A stretch of 64,000 nt of DNA from Chitinophagaceae bacterium 26-R-25 (lineage in GTDB: Bacteria > Bacteroidota > Bacteroidia > Chitinophagales > Chitinophagaceae), in NCBI GenBank assembly GCA_029906195.1, contig JARWSJ010000001.1, forward strand, positions 2,170,001 to 2,234,000, read 5' to 3'. Below the pieces are notes generated by a model that worked only from the letters and a program-made list of their open reading frames with translations, was not told the origin of the DNA and did not search any database. Made by a program: the position numbers and the translations under genes. How positions within the stretch are numbered: position 1 is the first letter of the stretch; the number at the start of each line of letters is the position of its first letter. This document shows positions 16,717 through 25,754 of the stretch, piece after piece.

Positions 16717-17643
16717 TTATCCGAGTTTGCCAAGCGCATTTACAACACGCTGATACGTCTCTTCCTCAGTTAGCGCTTCTGGGACGAACGGTTGACCAAT
16801 TACTTTTTCGTATAACTCAATATAGCGTTTGCTGATCGTATTGATCCACTCTTCGTTCATTTCAGGAACTGTTTGTCCTTCCTTGCCCATGAAGTTATTT
16901 GCAATGAGCCATTCGCGTACAAACTCTTTGCTCAATTGCTTTTGGCGCTCACCAGCAGTCTGTCTTTCTTCGAAGCCATCAGCATAAAAATATCTTGAAG
17001 AATCTGGCGTATGAATTTCATCCATCAGGTAAATGGTGTCGCCTATTTTTCCAAATTCATATTTTGTATCAACGAGGATCAATCCTTGTTTTGCGGCAAT
17101 TTGTTTACCTCTTTCAAAAAGCGCGAGTGTATATTTTTCCAGCACTGCCCAATCGTGAGCAGAAGCCAGGCCATTTGCTATGATCTCTTCTTTGGAAATG
17201 TCTTCATCATGCCCTTCATCAGCCTTTGTACTTGGCGTAATAATTGGCATCGGAAAGAAATCGTTTTCCTTCATTCCTTCCGGCATTGTTACACCGCAAA
17301 GCACTCTGCTTCCACTACTGTAAGTGCGCCATGCGTGCCCTGTTAAGTTGCCACGAACAACCATTTCAATCTTAAACGGTTGGCAACGTTTACCAATTGA
17401 CGCAGATGGTACAGGTACATCCAGCAGCCAGTTGGGACAAATATCTTTCGTTGCATTCAGCATGTATGCAGCAATTTGATTTAAAACTTGTCCTTTATAA
17501 GGGATGGGTTTGGGTAAAATGACATCAAATGCAGAGATTCGATTGCTGGCGATCATGACCAATAAATCGTTACCGATGCTGTATACATCACGCACTTTGC
17601 CTTTGTAAAAGCCTGTTTGACCGGGAAATTGTAGTGTAGACAT
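16717..17643 (-). CDS. purC: Phosphoribosylaminoimidazole-succinocarboxamide synthase
   Basis: The 308-residue SAICAR synthetase joins aspartate to CAIR with ATP in purine synthesis. Motifs seen are [29 protein letters not shown] at the N-terminus, [18 protein letters not shown], and [29 protein letters not shown]. Length is of the longer PurC type common in Bacteroidota. It stands alone, with a repeat-filled downstream gap and a divergent TonB receptor gene upstream. Confidence 0.96.
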   Translation of the reverse strand: MSTLQFPGQTGFYKGKVRDVYSIGNDLLVMIASNRISAFDVILPKPIPYKGQVLNQIAAYMLNATKDICPNWLLDVPVPSASIGKRCQPFKIEMVVRGNLTGHAWRTYSSGSRVLCGVTMPEGMKENDFFPMPIITPSTKADEGHDEDISKEEIIANGLASAHDWAVLEKYTLALFERGKQIAAKQGLILVDTKYEFGKIGDTIYLMDEIHTPDSSRYFYADGFEERQTAGERQKQLSKEFVREWLIANNFMGKEGQTVPEMNEEWINTISKRYIELYEKVIGQPFVPEALTEEETYQRVVNALGKLG

Positions 17644-17954
17644 GCTGCAAAATACCTACAAGACTGGCAATTATCCAAATTCGAGATAAACGCCGCAAAA
17701 AAATCGCCTTTCCCACTTTAGTAAACCTAAGTTTAACCTTCGGCGTAGAATGCCAACCAGCATATATCGCATTTTGTAAATCAAAATGCTACGCACAAAA
17801 AAACTAACCTGCATCAGGTAATAACTTATAGGTACAAACCCTTATTACCCGCTTGTAACAATGGTTTCAGACGCTGTGTGGGTAAATATTTTTTTGGAGA
17901 CATGATTTTAATACATATTTTGCCGCCACAATATACCTAACCAAATTTGCCAAT
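17644..17954. other. Intergenic region between purC and TonB receptor
   Basis: This 311-bp divergent promoter region has no ORF worth calling. It contains a small hairpin, GCATTTTG (17769-17776) with CAAAATGC (17782-17789), and AT-rich sequence before the receptor start. No riboswitch or box was recognised. Confidence 0.6.
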
Positions 17955-20813
17955 ATGAGATTGAGCCGTTTACTACTATGCTTTCTTGTCCTCTCTTTTT
18001 CAACGATTGCTTCTTTCGCTCAGGTTACTATTACCGGAAATGTAAAAAATGCCTCATCAAGTGAAAATGTTGCTGCTGCTTCTGTCGCCATTAAGGGTAC
18101 AGGAACCGGTACGTTCACAGATGAAAAAGGAAATTTCAAACTGGTATCAAAAAAAAATCCACCGTTCACCATTGTGGTCAGTTCTGTGGGTTATGAGCCA
18201 AGAGAAGTGATTGTAACAAGTGCAAGCCCCATTAATGTTGTACTTGAACCGGCAGTATCACTTGGTTCGGAAATAGTTGTATCTGCCAGCCGTGTTCCGG
18301 AAAGAATCCTGGAATCACCGGTTTCTATTGAGCGTGTAAACGCTGCCAGCATCAGGGTTGCACCTGCCACGTCGTATTACGACATCATTGGCAACCTAAA
18401 AGGCGTTGACATGACAACTTCCAGCTTAACTTTTAAAACGCCAAGTACGCGTGGTTTCAACGCCAGTGGTAACACTCGTTTGAATCAAATTGTAGATGGC
18501 ATGGATAACCAGGCTCCCGGCCTCAATTTTTCTGTGGGCGGTGTTATCGGCCTTACAGAACTGGATGTTGAAAGCATGGAACTGTTGGGTGGTGCGTCTT
18601 CCGCATTATATGGCCCCGGCGGCATGAACGGAACGATCCTTATCAACAGCAAAGATCCATTTAAGTATCCGGGTCTTAGTGCGCAGGTAAAAGGTGGTGT
18701 GATGAACATCAACAGCCCTGTAAGAAGTACTTCTGCATACCAGGACTACTCTCTCAGATGGGCACAAAAAATTTCAGACAAATTCGCTTTCAAAATAGCC
18801 GGGCAATATATGCAAGCCAACGACTGGGCGCCTTTTGATAGCTCCAACTACGATGCAATTTCATTGAAAGGTAAAACCGGCAACCGCACAACTGATCCTA
18901 ATTATAACGGAGTGAACGTGTATGGTGATGAAACAACTCTTGATATCAGAAGTTCGCAGTCTCCATTTATTCAAGGCGTAATCGCCACTATACCTGATCC
19001 TGCGCAACGAGCACAAGTTCAACAAATAATGGCGCCTTACCTTGGTTCAGCATTCAACGTATCAAGAACAGGTTACAACGAAGCGGACATCATTGATCCT
19101 AAAACGTACAACCTCAAAGTTTCAGGAGGTCTTTATTATAAGATCACTCACGACCTGATGGCTTCTGTTTCCGGTTATTGGGGAACGGGTAGCACAGTAT
19201 ATACTGGTAGCGACAGATATGCGCTGAAGGACCTTAAAATGGGTCAGTATAAATTGGAACTAAAATCTAAAAACTGGTTCCTGAGAGGTTATACCACACA
19301 GGAAAATTCAGGTAAATCTTACAACGCGACGGTAAGTACACGCCTTGCAAACGAAGCATGGCGACCAAGTTACAATCCTGCAAACCCTCTGGGGAGCTGG
19401 TACCCACGTTACTCAGGTGCTTTTGTACAAGGTGCAGTAACGACATGGACTCAAGCTTTCCAGGCGGCAAAAATGGCTGGTCAAACCGATCAACAAGCAG
19501 CAGCAACGGCTCAGGCTGCAATGCTTTCTAATACCACATTGCTTAATAACATCGCAAGAGGTTACGCAGACTCTGCAAGACCCGCGCCTGGTAGTGCCGA
19601 ATTCAAAAATTATTTCAACTCTGTTATTACCAAACCTATCCCTCAGGGAGGTTTGTTTGTTGACCGCTCTGACCTTTACATGGTAGAGGGCCAGTACAAC
19701 CTAACTGAGCCTTTGAATCTGCAGAGCAAAGGAACAGACATCCTTGTTGGTGGTAACTGGAAACAATATGTGTTAAATTCACAGGGAACCATTTTTGCCG
19801 ACACAACTGGTAAAATCAAAATCAACGAAGCTGGCGTATATGCACAAATCTCTCAGAAATTATTTGGAGATGTGTTGAAACTTACTGCATCCGGCAGATA
19901 TGACAAGAATGAAAACTTCGAAGGCAAATTCACTCCGCGTTTCTCTGCTGTAGTGAAAGTGGCGAAAGATCAAAACATTCGTTTGTCTTACCAAACAGCG
20001 TACAGGTTCCCAACCACCCAAAACCAGTGGATCAACCTGCAAACAGGTACAGCGTTCCTGATCGGTGGTTTGCCGCAGTTGAGAGACGGTCACCACTTCG
20101 ATACCAACCCTGTTTACACGCAAGACAGCTACATTAATTTTGCCGGCACCGGCGATCCTTCCAAATTGGTTGTTCAGCAGTTTAAAACATACAAACCAGA
20201 GACATCTAACTCATACGAAATTGGTTACAAAGGTTTGATCGCAAACAAACTGATGTTTGATGTTTACGGGTACTATGCACACTATAAAGATTTCCTTGGA
20301 AGAATAAATGTTGTTCAGTCTTCTAATGGAGAACTTTCAGGTCTTGCAAACCCTGTCTTCTACTCTGTTGCTGTTAACAGTGCTTCCAGCGTAAACACTT
20401 ATGGTTATGGCCTTTCACTGGAATATTTGCTGAGAAACAATTTCTCTATCAATGGTAATTTCTATTCTGACGACATTACAGACGTTCCTGCAAACTTCCA
20501 GGCACAGTTCAATACGCCGAAATACCGCACGAACATTGGTGTCGCGAACAGCGGCTTTGGCTGGAAAAAGAGAATGGGCTTTAACGTTGTCTACAGATGG
20601 CAGGATGCTTACTACAACGAAAGCACGTTCATCAATGGTAACGTAAATGCCTTCAGCACACTCGATGCAATGATCAGCCTGAAATTACCAGACATCAAAT
20701 CAATGATCAAAATTGGTGGTACAAACATTACCAACCACTACTATTTGAACTCTTACGGCAACCCACGCATCGGTGGATTGTACTACGTGAGCTTCGCATA
20801 CAATGTGCTGTAA
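17955..20813 (+). CDS. TonB-dependent outer membrane receptor
   Basis: The 952-residue receptor has a signal peptide ending SFAQ (about residue 23). A carboxypeptidase-regulatory-like beta-sandwich follows (about 24-105), then a plug domain (about 115-230, SPVSIERVNAASIRV to GGASSALYGPGGMNGTILI). A long beta-barrel ends in YYVSFAYNVL. It takes up an unknown ligand across the outer membrane using TonB energy. No SusD partner follows, so it is not a typical SusC polysaccharide system. A strong hairpin terminator lies about 40 bp downstream. Confidence 0.93.
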   Translation: MRLSRLLLCFLVLSFSTIASFAQVTITGNVKNASSSENVAAASVAIKGTGTGTFTDEKGNFKLVSKKNPPFTIVVSSVGYEPREVIVTSASPINVVLEPAVSLGSEIVVSASRVPERILESPVSIERVNAASIRVAPATSYYDIIGNLKGVDMTTSSLTFKTPSTRGFNASGNTRLNQIVDGMDNQAPGLNFSVGGVIGLTELDVESMELLGGASSALYGPGGMNGTILINSKDPFKYPGLSAQVKGGVMNINSPVRSTSAYQDYSLRWAQKISDKFAFKIAGQYMQANDWAPFDSSNYDAISLKGKTGNRTTDPNYNGVNVYGDETTLDIRSSQSPFIQGVIATIPDPAQRAQVQQIMAPYLGSAFNVSRTGYNEADIIDPKTYNLKVSGGLYYKITHDLMASVSGYWGTGSTVYTGSDRYALKDLKMGQYKLELKSKNWFLRGYTTQENSGKSYNATVSTRLANEAWRPSYNPANPLGSWYPRYSGAFVQGAVTTWTQAFQAAKMAGQTDQQAAATAQAAMLSNTTLLNNIARGYADSARPAPGSAEFKNYFNSVITKPIPQGGLFVDRSDLYMVEGQYNLTEPLNLQSKGTDILVGGNWKQYVLNSQGTIFADTTGKIKINEAGVYAQISQKLFGDVLKLTASGRYDKNENFEGKFTPRFSAVVKVAKDQNIRLSYQTAYRFPTTQNQWINLQTGTAFLIGGLPQLRDGHHFDTNPVYTQDSYINFAGTGDPSKLVVQQFKTYKPETSNSYEIGYKGLIANKLMFDVYGYYAHYKDFLGRINVVQSSNGELSGLANPVFYSVAVNSASSVNTYGYGLSLEYLLRNNFSINGNFYSDDITDVPANFQAQFNTPKYRTNIGVANSGFGWKKRMGFNVVYRWQDAYYNESTFINGNVNAFSTLDAMISLKLPDIKSMIKIGGTNITNHYYLNSYGNPRIGGLYYVSFAYNVL

Positions 20814-20854
20814 CTGATTTACGCTGATTAATTTCTAATCTTACTTTATATAGC

Positions 20855-20884
20855 AAAGGCTTCGACAATGTCGAAGCCTTTTAC
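20855..20884 (+). terminator. Intrinsic terminator of TonB receptor gene
   Basis: AAAGGCTTCGAC (20855-20866) pairs with GTCGAAGCCTTT (20870-20881) around a 3-nt loop, with T-rich sequence after it. The stem word GGCTTCGACA resembles the start of the 21860-21923 repeat. Confidence 0.85.
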
Positions 20885-20928
20885 TTTTTATACAGATACA
20901 ACCCGAGGTTTATACTCTAAAATATACC

Positions 20929-21002
20929 ACTAAGTTGCACTAAGGTTTTTCGATTCAAAGAGACTTCTTAGTGAAGCTTAGTGTACTCAGTGCCTGAGTG
21001 GT
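20929..21002. repeat. Inverted CACTAAG-word repeat
   Basis: Left arm units such as CACTAAGTTGCACTAAGG are inverted in the right arm CTTAGTGAAGCTTAGTG. A second copy lies at 24540-24612 between hisF and hisA. A degenerate GAATGCGATTCGCCCCTAC element and TTTTCAA-word array (21031-21083) follow it up to the next gene's stop. Confidence 0.8.
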
Positions 21003-21085
21003 AAAAAACGGACTGTGCCATAATGAGCACGAATGCGATTCGCCCCTACCCATTTTCAACTTTCAATTTTCAATTTTCAATTAAC

Positions 21086-21709
21086 CTACTGCCGTTCATA
21101 CAGCACCACCTTGTTCGGGTCGAGCAACGGATGATGCCCTTCCAAGCCTTTGGCAGTGAGCCGCAGCGAGAAATTATCAAATGTCACTTCCGCGACCCAC
21201 GGTTCCAATTCAAACTCAAAGTAATTTTTACCGGTCACTTTAAAGGCGGATATGCGCTCTGGGCACAGTTCAAAAACCACGTACAGGCTGTCTGCACTTT
21301 TCATTGGAACAGTTGCTATGCCGTTGTTATCAGTTCTGCCAAAGTTTTGCTCCTTGCTGCTCTTCGCAAGGCAGCTTAGGTAGGAAAGCAAATTACGATC
21401 GGGATTGGAAAACTTTATAGTGAGGTCTTTGCCGGAGTGTTGTTCACTTTTTACAAGCTTAAAACTGCTTGTGTGTTTTTCATTGCTGTTCAAAATAATG
21501 GAATCTCCTTTCTGATGCCATTTCCCTTTGCCGAACCTATCAACGGCGCCATAGCTGTAATAGAATTCAAAAGTGCTGTCGTCTTTTAAAGCAAAGGCAC
21601 TGGCGGTTTCCATTACACCATGCATGTAATATTCGCCAACAGCGGAAGGTTGCTGGGCTTGCAGACTAGTCATTGCAAAAAACAATAAAGGGGTTATGAA
21701 GGCTTTCAT
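21086..21709 (-). CDS. Secreted hypothetical protein
   Basis: The 207-residue protein has a signal peptide (MKAFITPLLFFAMTSLQAQ). The mature part is beta-rich: GEYYMHGVMETASAFALKDDSTFEFYYSYG, GKGKWHQKGDSIILNS and a C-terminal DPNKVVLYERQ. The pattern resembles small lipocalin-like or copper-resistance-type Bacteroidota periplasmic proteins in which a 'GKWK..gdtiiL' strand recurs, but no family is assigned. It is apparently monocistronic. Confidence 0.7.
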   Translation of the reverse strand: MKAFITPLLFFAMTSLQAQQPSAVGEYYMHGVMETASAFALKDDSTFEFYYSYGAVDRFGKGKWHQKGDSIILNSNEKHTSSFKLVKSEQHSGKDLTIKFSNPDRNLLSYLSCLAKSSKEQNFGRTDNNGIATVPMKSADSLYVVFELCPERISAFKVTGKNYFEFELEPWVAEVTFDNFSLRLTAKGLEGHHPLLDPNKVVLYERQ

Positions 21710-21859
21710 TTGAGCGTTCGTTTAGAGGAACGCTGGATTAATAACATTATAACTGGTGGAAATGTTTGCTTCAAAAGCCGATCAATACCGACAGAAATTA
21801 GATTTGAAATCCTCCTCCTCTTTGTTAAGAAATATTTCGCAATCACCCTCCCATTTAAC

Positions 21860-21923
21860 AAGGCTTCGACAAGCTCAGCCTGACAGCGCGAACAAGCGGT
21901 CAAGCTGAGCTTATCGAAGCCTT
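21860..21923. repeat. Inverted AAGGCTTCGACAAGCTCAG repeat
   Basis: Left arm 21860-21884 and right arm 21899-21923 match at 23 of 25 positions when inverted, around a 14-nt spacer. It lies between the TlpA-like gene and the 21086 gene. A small open frame over it is considered spurious. Confidence 0.9.
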
Positions 21924-21956
21924 CTCGTTAACTGAACGAAATCAAATATCAAATGC

Positions 21957-23033
21957 TTAATTGCATCCCAGCAACTCGCACAACTTTTCTTCCAGTGCTG
22001 CTCCGCGCAGATCGCGTGCGACAATGTTTCCTTTGGGATCAATTAGAAAGTTCTGAGGAATACTTTGCACTTTGTACATGGTAGCCACTTCGTTTTGCCA
22101 GTATTTAAGATCGCTCACCTGCGTCCATGAGAGGCCGTCGTCTTTAATGGCCTTCAACCATGCATCTTTGTTTTTGTCAAGCGATATTCCAAGTACAGTG
22201 AAGTTTTTATTTTTAAATCTATTGAAGGCTGTTACCACATTCGGATTTTCCATTCTGCACGGACCGCACCAGCTAGCCCAAAAATCCACCAGCACGTATT
22301 TACCCTTGAAAGAAGACAATGAAACGGGGTTTCCCTGCGTGTCCTTTTGGGTAAACTCCGGCGCTTTGCTGCCAATGGCTCCGAAGTTTCTATCGGCCAA
22401 CTGTTTGTCTAAATATTTACCGAAGAAACTATTCTGAGATTCGGGGGCAAGTTTGTTATAACGCGTTTCCAATGCCACTGCATCTTCGCTTAATTGCGAT
22501 GTAACCAGCAATACAAAAGGAGAAACGCTGGAAGTAGGTTTCTTCGCAATGAATTCATCCACTTTTGTAAACACTTCACCAATCGTAGCGCTAATTGAAG
22601 CCTGCAAACTATCCGTCATACCGGACGCTTGCGCCTTCTGATTGTCTGCAGTCAGTTTATCAAAATAAGGATTGAACGTTTTTTGAAACTCGTCAAAATC
22701 TGCCTGGGCAGGCGATCCGGCCACCTTAATATTTTTGACATCGTTGATATCACCGGTTGCCGTTGTCTTTGAATTATCCAGGAACAAGACTGTTTTCTTC
22801 TGTTGCGGCGTAAATACAAGATAATAAAGCGTTGCGTCCTTCAAATCCCCCCTTAGGGTGAAATTGGTTTTGGCCGAAATTGTTTTGCAAAGGGTATCTT
22901 TCGGATTGTTTGCATCAATCAGAAAAACCTTGGATTTATCTTCCAGCCCTGTTACATTTCCTTTCATCTCAAAACCTTTCTGGGCATGCACCGCAAGAGG
23001 TAAAAAAGCCAGGATTCCTGCAATTCTTTTCAT
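21957..23033 (-). CDS. TlpA-like thioredoxin-fold protein with DUF4369 domain
   Basis: The 358-residue periplasmic protein has a signal peptide (AGILAFLPLAVHAQ). A DUF4369-like N-terminal beta domain follows (about 18-115, FEMKGNVTGLEDKSKVFLID), then a helical linker. The C-terminal AhpC/TSA-type thioredoxin domain (about 225-355) has the redox motif WASWCGPCRMENP. Such proteins reduce or isomerise disulfides in the periplasm. Its start is 6 bp beyond the 3' end of hisIE on the same strand, but coexpression with histidine synthesis is not obviously meaningful. Confidence 0.9.
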   Translation of the reverse strand: MKRIAGILAFLPLAVHAQKGFEMKGNVTGLEDKSKVFLIDANNPKDTLCKTISAKTNFTLRGDLKDATLYYLVFTPQQKKTVLFLDNSKTTATGDINDVKNIKVAGSPAQADFDEFQKTFNPYFDKLTADNQKAQASGMTDSLQASISATIGEVFTKVDEFIAKKPTSSVSPFVLLVTSQLSEDAVALETRYNKLAPESQNSFFGKYLDKQLADRNFGAIGSKAPEFTQKDTQGNPVSLSSFKGKYVLVDFWASWCGPCRMENPNVVTAFNRFKNKNFTVLGISLDKNKDAWLKAIKDDGLSWTQVSDLKYWQNEVATMYKVQSIPQNFLIDPKGNIVARDLRGAALEEKLCELLGCN

Positions 23034-23039
23034 AGTTAT

Positions 23040-23636
23040 TTATTTTGAATGACGGCCCTTTAATACTTCAATTACATCATTCAAACTGTAACCTTTTGCA
23101 TTGATTAACAGCAAATAATGAAACAAAAGATCGGCCGCTTCGCCCAAAAATAGGTCTTTATTATCATCTTTCGCTTCGATCACCAGCTCCACCGCTTCTT
23201 CACCTACTTTCTGGGCAACTTTATTGATCCCACGTGACAATAATTTTGCCACATATGATTCTTCCGGCTTCGTTTTTTTACGCAGGTTGATGATTTCTTC
23301 CAGGTAAAAAAGAAAATCTTCCGAATGATTTTTTTCACTCCAGCAAGTGTCCGCACCGGTATGGCAAACGGGCCCAACGGGATGTGCTTTGATAAGCAAT
23401 GTATCATTGTCGCAATCCACTGCCAAAGAACGAAGTTCAAGGAAGTTGCCGCTCTCCTCACCCTTTGTCCATAAGCGTTTTTTGCTGCGACTGTAAAAAG
23501 TCACCTTGCCCGTCTCTTCCGTTTTCTTCAATGCTTCTTCATTTACAAAGCCAAGCATCAGCACCTTCAAAGTACTGTTATCCTGCACGATCGCAGGCAC
23601 CAAACCATCGGAGTATTTACTGTAGTCGATCTTCAT
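23040..23636 (-). CDS. hisI: Bifunctional phosphoribosyl-AMP cyclohydrolase / phosphoribosyl-ATP pyrophosphatase
   Basis: About 198 residues from the preferred Met (MKIDYSKYSDGL, 23636). A longer frame to 23675 translates a dispersed CGCAGATT repeat and is rejected. The HisI domain (1-105) carries FYSRSKKRLWTKGEESG and HPVGPVCHTGADTCW. The HisE domain (110-198) carries KVGEEAVELVIEAKDDN and LGEAADLLFHYLLLI. It performs steps two and three of histidine synthesis and is the last his gene of the cluster. Confidence 0.95.
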   Translation of the reverse strand: MKIDYSKYSDGLVPAIVQDNSTLKVLMLGFVNEEALKKTEETGKVTFYSRSKKRLWTKGEESGNFLELRSLAVDCDNDTLLIKAHPVGPVCHTGADTCWSEKNHSEDFLFYLEEIINLRKKTKPEESYVAKLLSRGINKVAQKVGEEAVELVIEAKDDNKDLFLGEAADLLFHYLLLINAKGYSLNDVIEVLKGRHSK

Positions 23637-23645
23637 AATTGTATT

Positions 23646-23735
23646 AGTGAGAACGCAGATTTCCATGATTGTCATGATTTTTATGATTTTATCAAACCTT
23701 GACAGATCATGAGAATCATGACAATCTGCGTTCCT
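23646..23735. repeat. Inverted CGCAGATT/TCATGATT repeat between hisF and hisIE
   Basis: Left arm about 23653-23688 (ACGCAGATTTCCATGATTG core), right arm about 23704-23735 (ATCATGACAATCTGCGTTCC). It sits within the his cluster, so it would be transcribed as a hairpin in the operon message. Confidence 0.8.
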
Positions 23736-23739
23736 GTAT

Positions 23740-24498
23740 TTAAATCCTTACGTTAATGTTCATCTCTTTCAAATAGCTTTTCAAATCAGGAATGGCGATT
23801 TCCTTAAAGTGAAAAATACTGGCTGCCAGCGCAGCGTCTGCATAAGCATTTTCAAACACGTCGGTGAAATGCGCCATTGTACCGCCGCCCCCGCTTGCGA
23901 TCACCGGAACAGGCAATTGCGTTGCCAAAGTTCGGGTAATATCCAATGCAAAACCCTGCTTTGTACCATCATGGTTCATAGAAGTAAGCAATATTTCTCC
24001 AGCACCCAGGTCTACCGCCTCTTTCGCCCAATCCACACATTTTTTATCTGTCTTTGTACGACCACCATTCAAGTACACGTACCACTCACCGTCTTCTTCT
24101 TTTTTCGTGTCAATAGCTAACACAACACACTGGCTTCCGAACTCTTTCGCCAGGTCGTTTATCAATTGCGGATTTTTAAATGCCGCAGTGTTCACGGAAA
24201 TTTTATCGGCACCATTTTGCAACAGCGCACTTACATCTTCCAAGCTGCTGATACCACCGCCCACGGTAAACGGAATGTTCACATGGTGTGCAATGCGGTT
24301 CACAAGCTCTCTCAGTGTTTTGCGTTTTTCAACCGTTGCCGTAATGTCAAGAAACACCAACTCATCTGCCCCTTGCTTTGCGTACAGTGCACCCAGCTCA
24401 ACAGGATCACCGGCGTCTCTCAAATCAACAAAGTTCGTCCCTTTTACGGTCCGTCCATCTTTAATATCGAGACATGGTATAATTCTCTTTGTCAGCAT
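23740..24498 (-). CDS. hisF: Imidazole glycerol phosphate synthase cyclase subunit
   Basis: The 252-residue (beta/alpha)8 cyclase makes imidazole glycerol phosphate with ammonia from HisH. Typical motifs are [67 protein letters not shown] and [11 protein letters not shown]. It lies between hisA and hisIE, with dispersed repeats in both gaps. Confidence 0.97.
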   Translation of the reverse strand: MLTKRIIPCLDIKDGRTVKGTNFVDLRDAGDPVELGALYAKQGADELVFLDITATVEKRKTLRELVNRIAHHVNIPFTVGGGISSLEDVSALLQNGADKISVNTAAFKNPQLINDLAKEFGSQCVVLAIDTKKEEDGEWYVYLNGGRTKTDKKCVDWAKEAVDLGAGEILLTSMNHDGTKQGFALDITRTLATQLPVPVIASGGGGTMAHFTDVFENAYADAALAASIFHFKEIAIPDLKSYLKEMNINVRI

Positions 24499-24539
24499 TA
24501 TTCTTATTTGAGATTTTATTTAAATTTTAAGAACCAAAT

Positions 24540-24612
24540 TCACCACTAAGGGCACTAAGCCGCACTAAGGATTCTCTTAGTGAAACTTAGTGTCCTTAGT
24601 GCCTTAGTGTAA
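24540..24612. repeat. Inverted CACTAAG-word repeat between hisA and hisF
   Basis: The left arm ACCACTAAGGGCACTAAG and its inverted right arm CTTAGTGTCCTTAGTGCC flank a short spacer. It shares the word with 20929-21002. Confidence 0.8.
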
Positions 24613-24621
24613 GTCGAAGCG

Positions 24622-25341
24622 TTACACAGCCAGCCTCTTCAAGTCATTAATAGCAATTCGCCCCTCATATATTGCCTTGCCAATAATTGCACCGCTGCAA
24701 CCAATCTCACGCAACTCATGCACATCATCAATATTACTCACTCCTCCACTTGCAATAAAATGCAGTGACGGAAACTTAGCTATAATGTTCTTATACAAAT
24801 CAATCGAAGGCCCTTCGAGTTTCCCATCCTTACTCACGTCTGTGCAAAATATCTGCTGCACACCGTGATTAATATACTTCTCGATAAAGTCATATATCCA
24901 CACATCAGTTGTTTCCAACCAACCTCCAACGGCAATCTTTTCATCCTTCACATCTGCACCGAGCAAGAATTTCTCAGCACCGAACTTTTTTAACCATTGC
25001 ACAAAAGTCTTTTCATCTTTAACAGCAATGCTTCCAACCGTTGCCAACGCAGCACCTGAGTCGAACACTACTTTTACATCTTCTTCTTTTTTTATACCAC
25101 CACCAAAATCAATAGTGAGCGAAGTTTTGGAAGCAATTGTTTCCAAAACCTTCCAGTTCTTCACTGCACCGGCTTTCGCACCATCGAGATCAACAAGGTG
25201 CAGACGCTGCAAACCTGCATCTTCAAACTCTTTTGCCACCTCAAGTGGATGCTCGTTGTAAATTTTCTTCTGCTCGTAATCGCCTTGTGTCAAACGAACG
25301 CATTTGCCATCAATAATATCAATCGCTGGAATTATTTCCAT
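24622..25341 (-). CDS. hisA: ProFAR isomerase HisA
   Basis: The 239-residue phosphoribosylformimino-AICAR-P isomerase of histidine synthesis carries the motifs EIIPAIDIIDGKCVRLTQGDY, HLVDLDGA, IDFGGGIK and FIASGGVSNIDD. The catalytic Asp in PAIDI is present. Its start lies 2 bp after the GNAT stop on the same strand, so they are cotranscribed. Confidence 0.97.
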   Translation of the reverse strand: MEIIPAIDIIDGKCVRLTQGDYEQKKIYNEHPLEVAKEFEDAGLQRLHLVDLDGAKAGAVKNWKVLETIASKTSLTIDFGGGIKKEEDVKVVFDSGAALATVGSIAVKDEKTFVQWLKKFGAEKFLLGADVKDEKIAVGGWLETTDVWIYDFIEKYINHGVQQIFCTDVSKDGKLEGPSIDLYKNIIAKFPSLHFIASGGVSNIDDVHELREIGCSGAIIGKAIYEGRIAINDLKRLAV

Positions 25342-25343
25342 TA

Positions 25344-25754
25344 CTATAATTGTTTTACCATTTTAATAAATTCATATCCATCTTGTACCCACGTATCACC
25401 GGTTACCTGCATTCCAAACTTCTCATAAAACTTTTTGGCGTTCACTCTCGCATTGCACCAGATAGAATTACAATGCCGGTCCTTTGCCAACTTCATCACA
25501 TATTCAAGCAATTCCGTGCCGTATCCTTTGCCCTGGAAGGCTTCTTTCGTTGCAAATTTCCTGAATTGCATAATATTATTTCGAACAAAAACAGATATCA
25601 CTGCGATCAAATTATCGTCAACATAAAGCCCCTGGTGATTGCCTTCCTCATCATCTTTAAGCCTCACTTGTCCGATGGAAAACGCAGGATACATCACCTC
25701 TCTGCGCATTTCCAAAACATCTTCCAAAGGAGCATCTTTTATCAGCTTTTCCAT
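25344..25754 (-). CDS. GNAT-family N-acetyltransferase
   Basis: The 136-residue GNAT-fold protein has an acetyl-CoA loop, FQGKGYGTELLEYVMKLA, preceded by strand IMQFRKFATKEA. It ends VTGDTWVQDGYEFIKMVK. Residues such as SIWCNARVNAKKFYEKFG are typical of small-molecule GNATs. Its start codon overlaps the decarboxylase stop by 1 bp and hisA follows 2 bp later, so it is embedded in the his operon. The substrate is unknown; it is one of three GNATs in the trp-his cluster. Confidence 0.85.
   Translation of the reverse strand: MEKLIKDAPLEDVLEMRREVMYPAFSIGQVRLKDDEEGNHQGLYVDDNLIAVISVFVRNNIMQFRKFATKEAFQGKGYGTELLEYVMKLAKDRHCNSIWCNARVNAKKFYEKFGMQVTGDTWVQDGYEFIKMVKQL

Noticed and set aside
17955-20813. 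SusC-type polysaccharide receptor
   Set aside because: No SusD-like lipoprotein or glycan genes follow the receptor, and a terminator lies directly downstream.
21706-21903. Minus-strand 65-codon frame upstream of the 21086 gene
   Set aside because: It translates the AAGGCTTCGACAAGC dispersed repeat and has no protein-like features.
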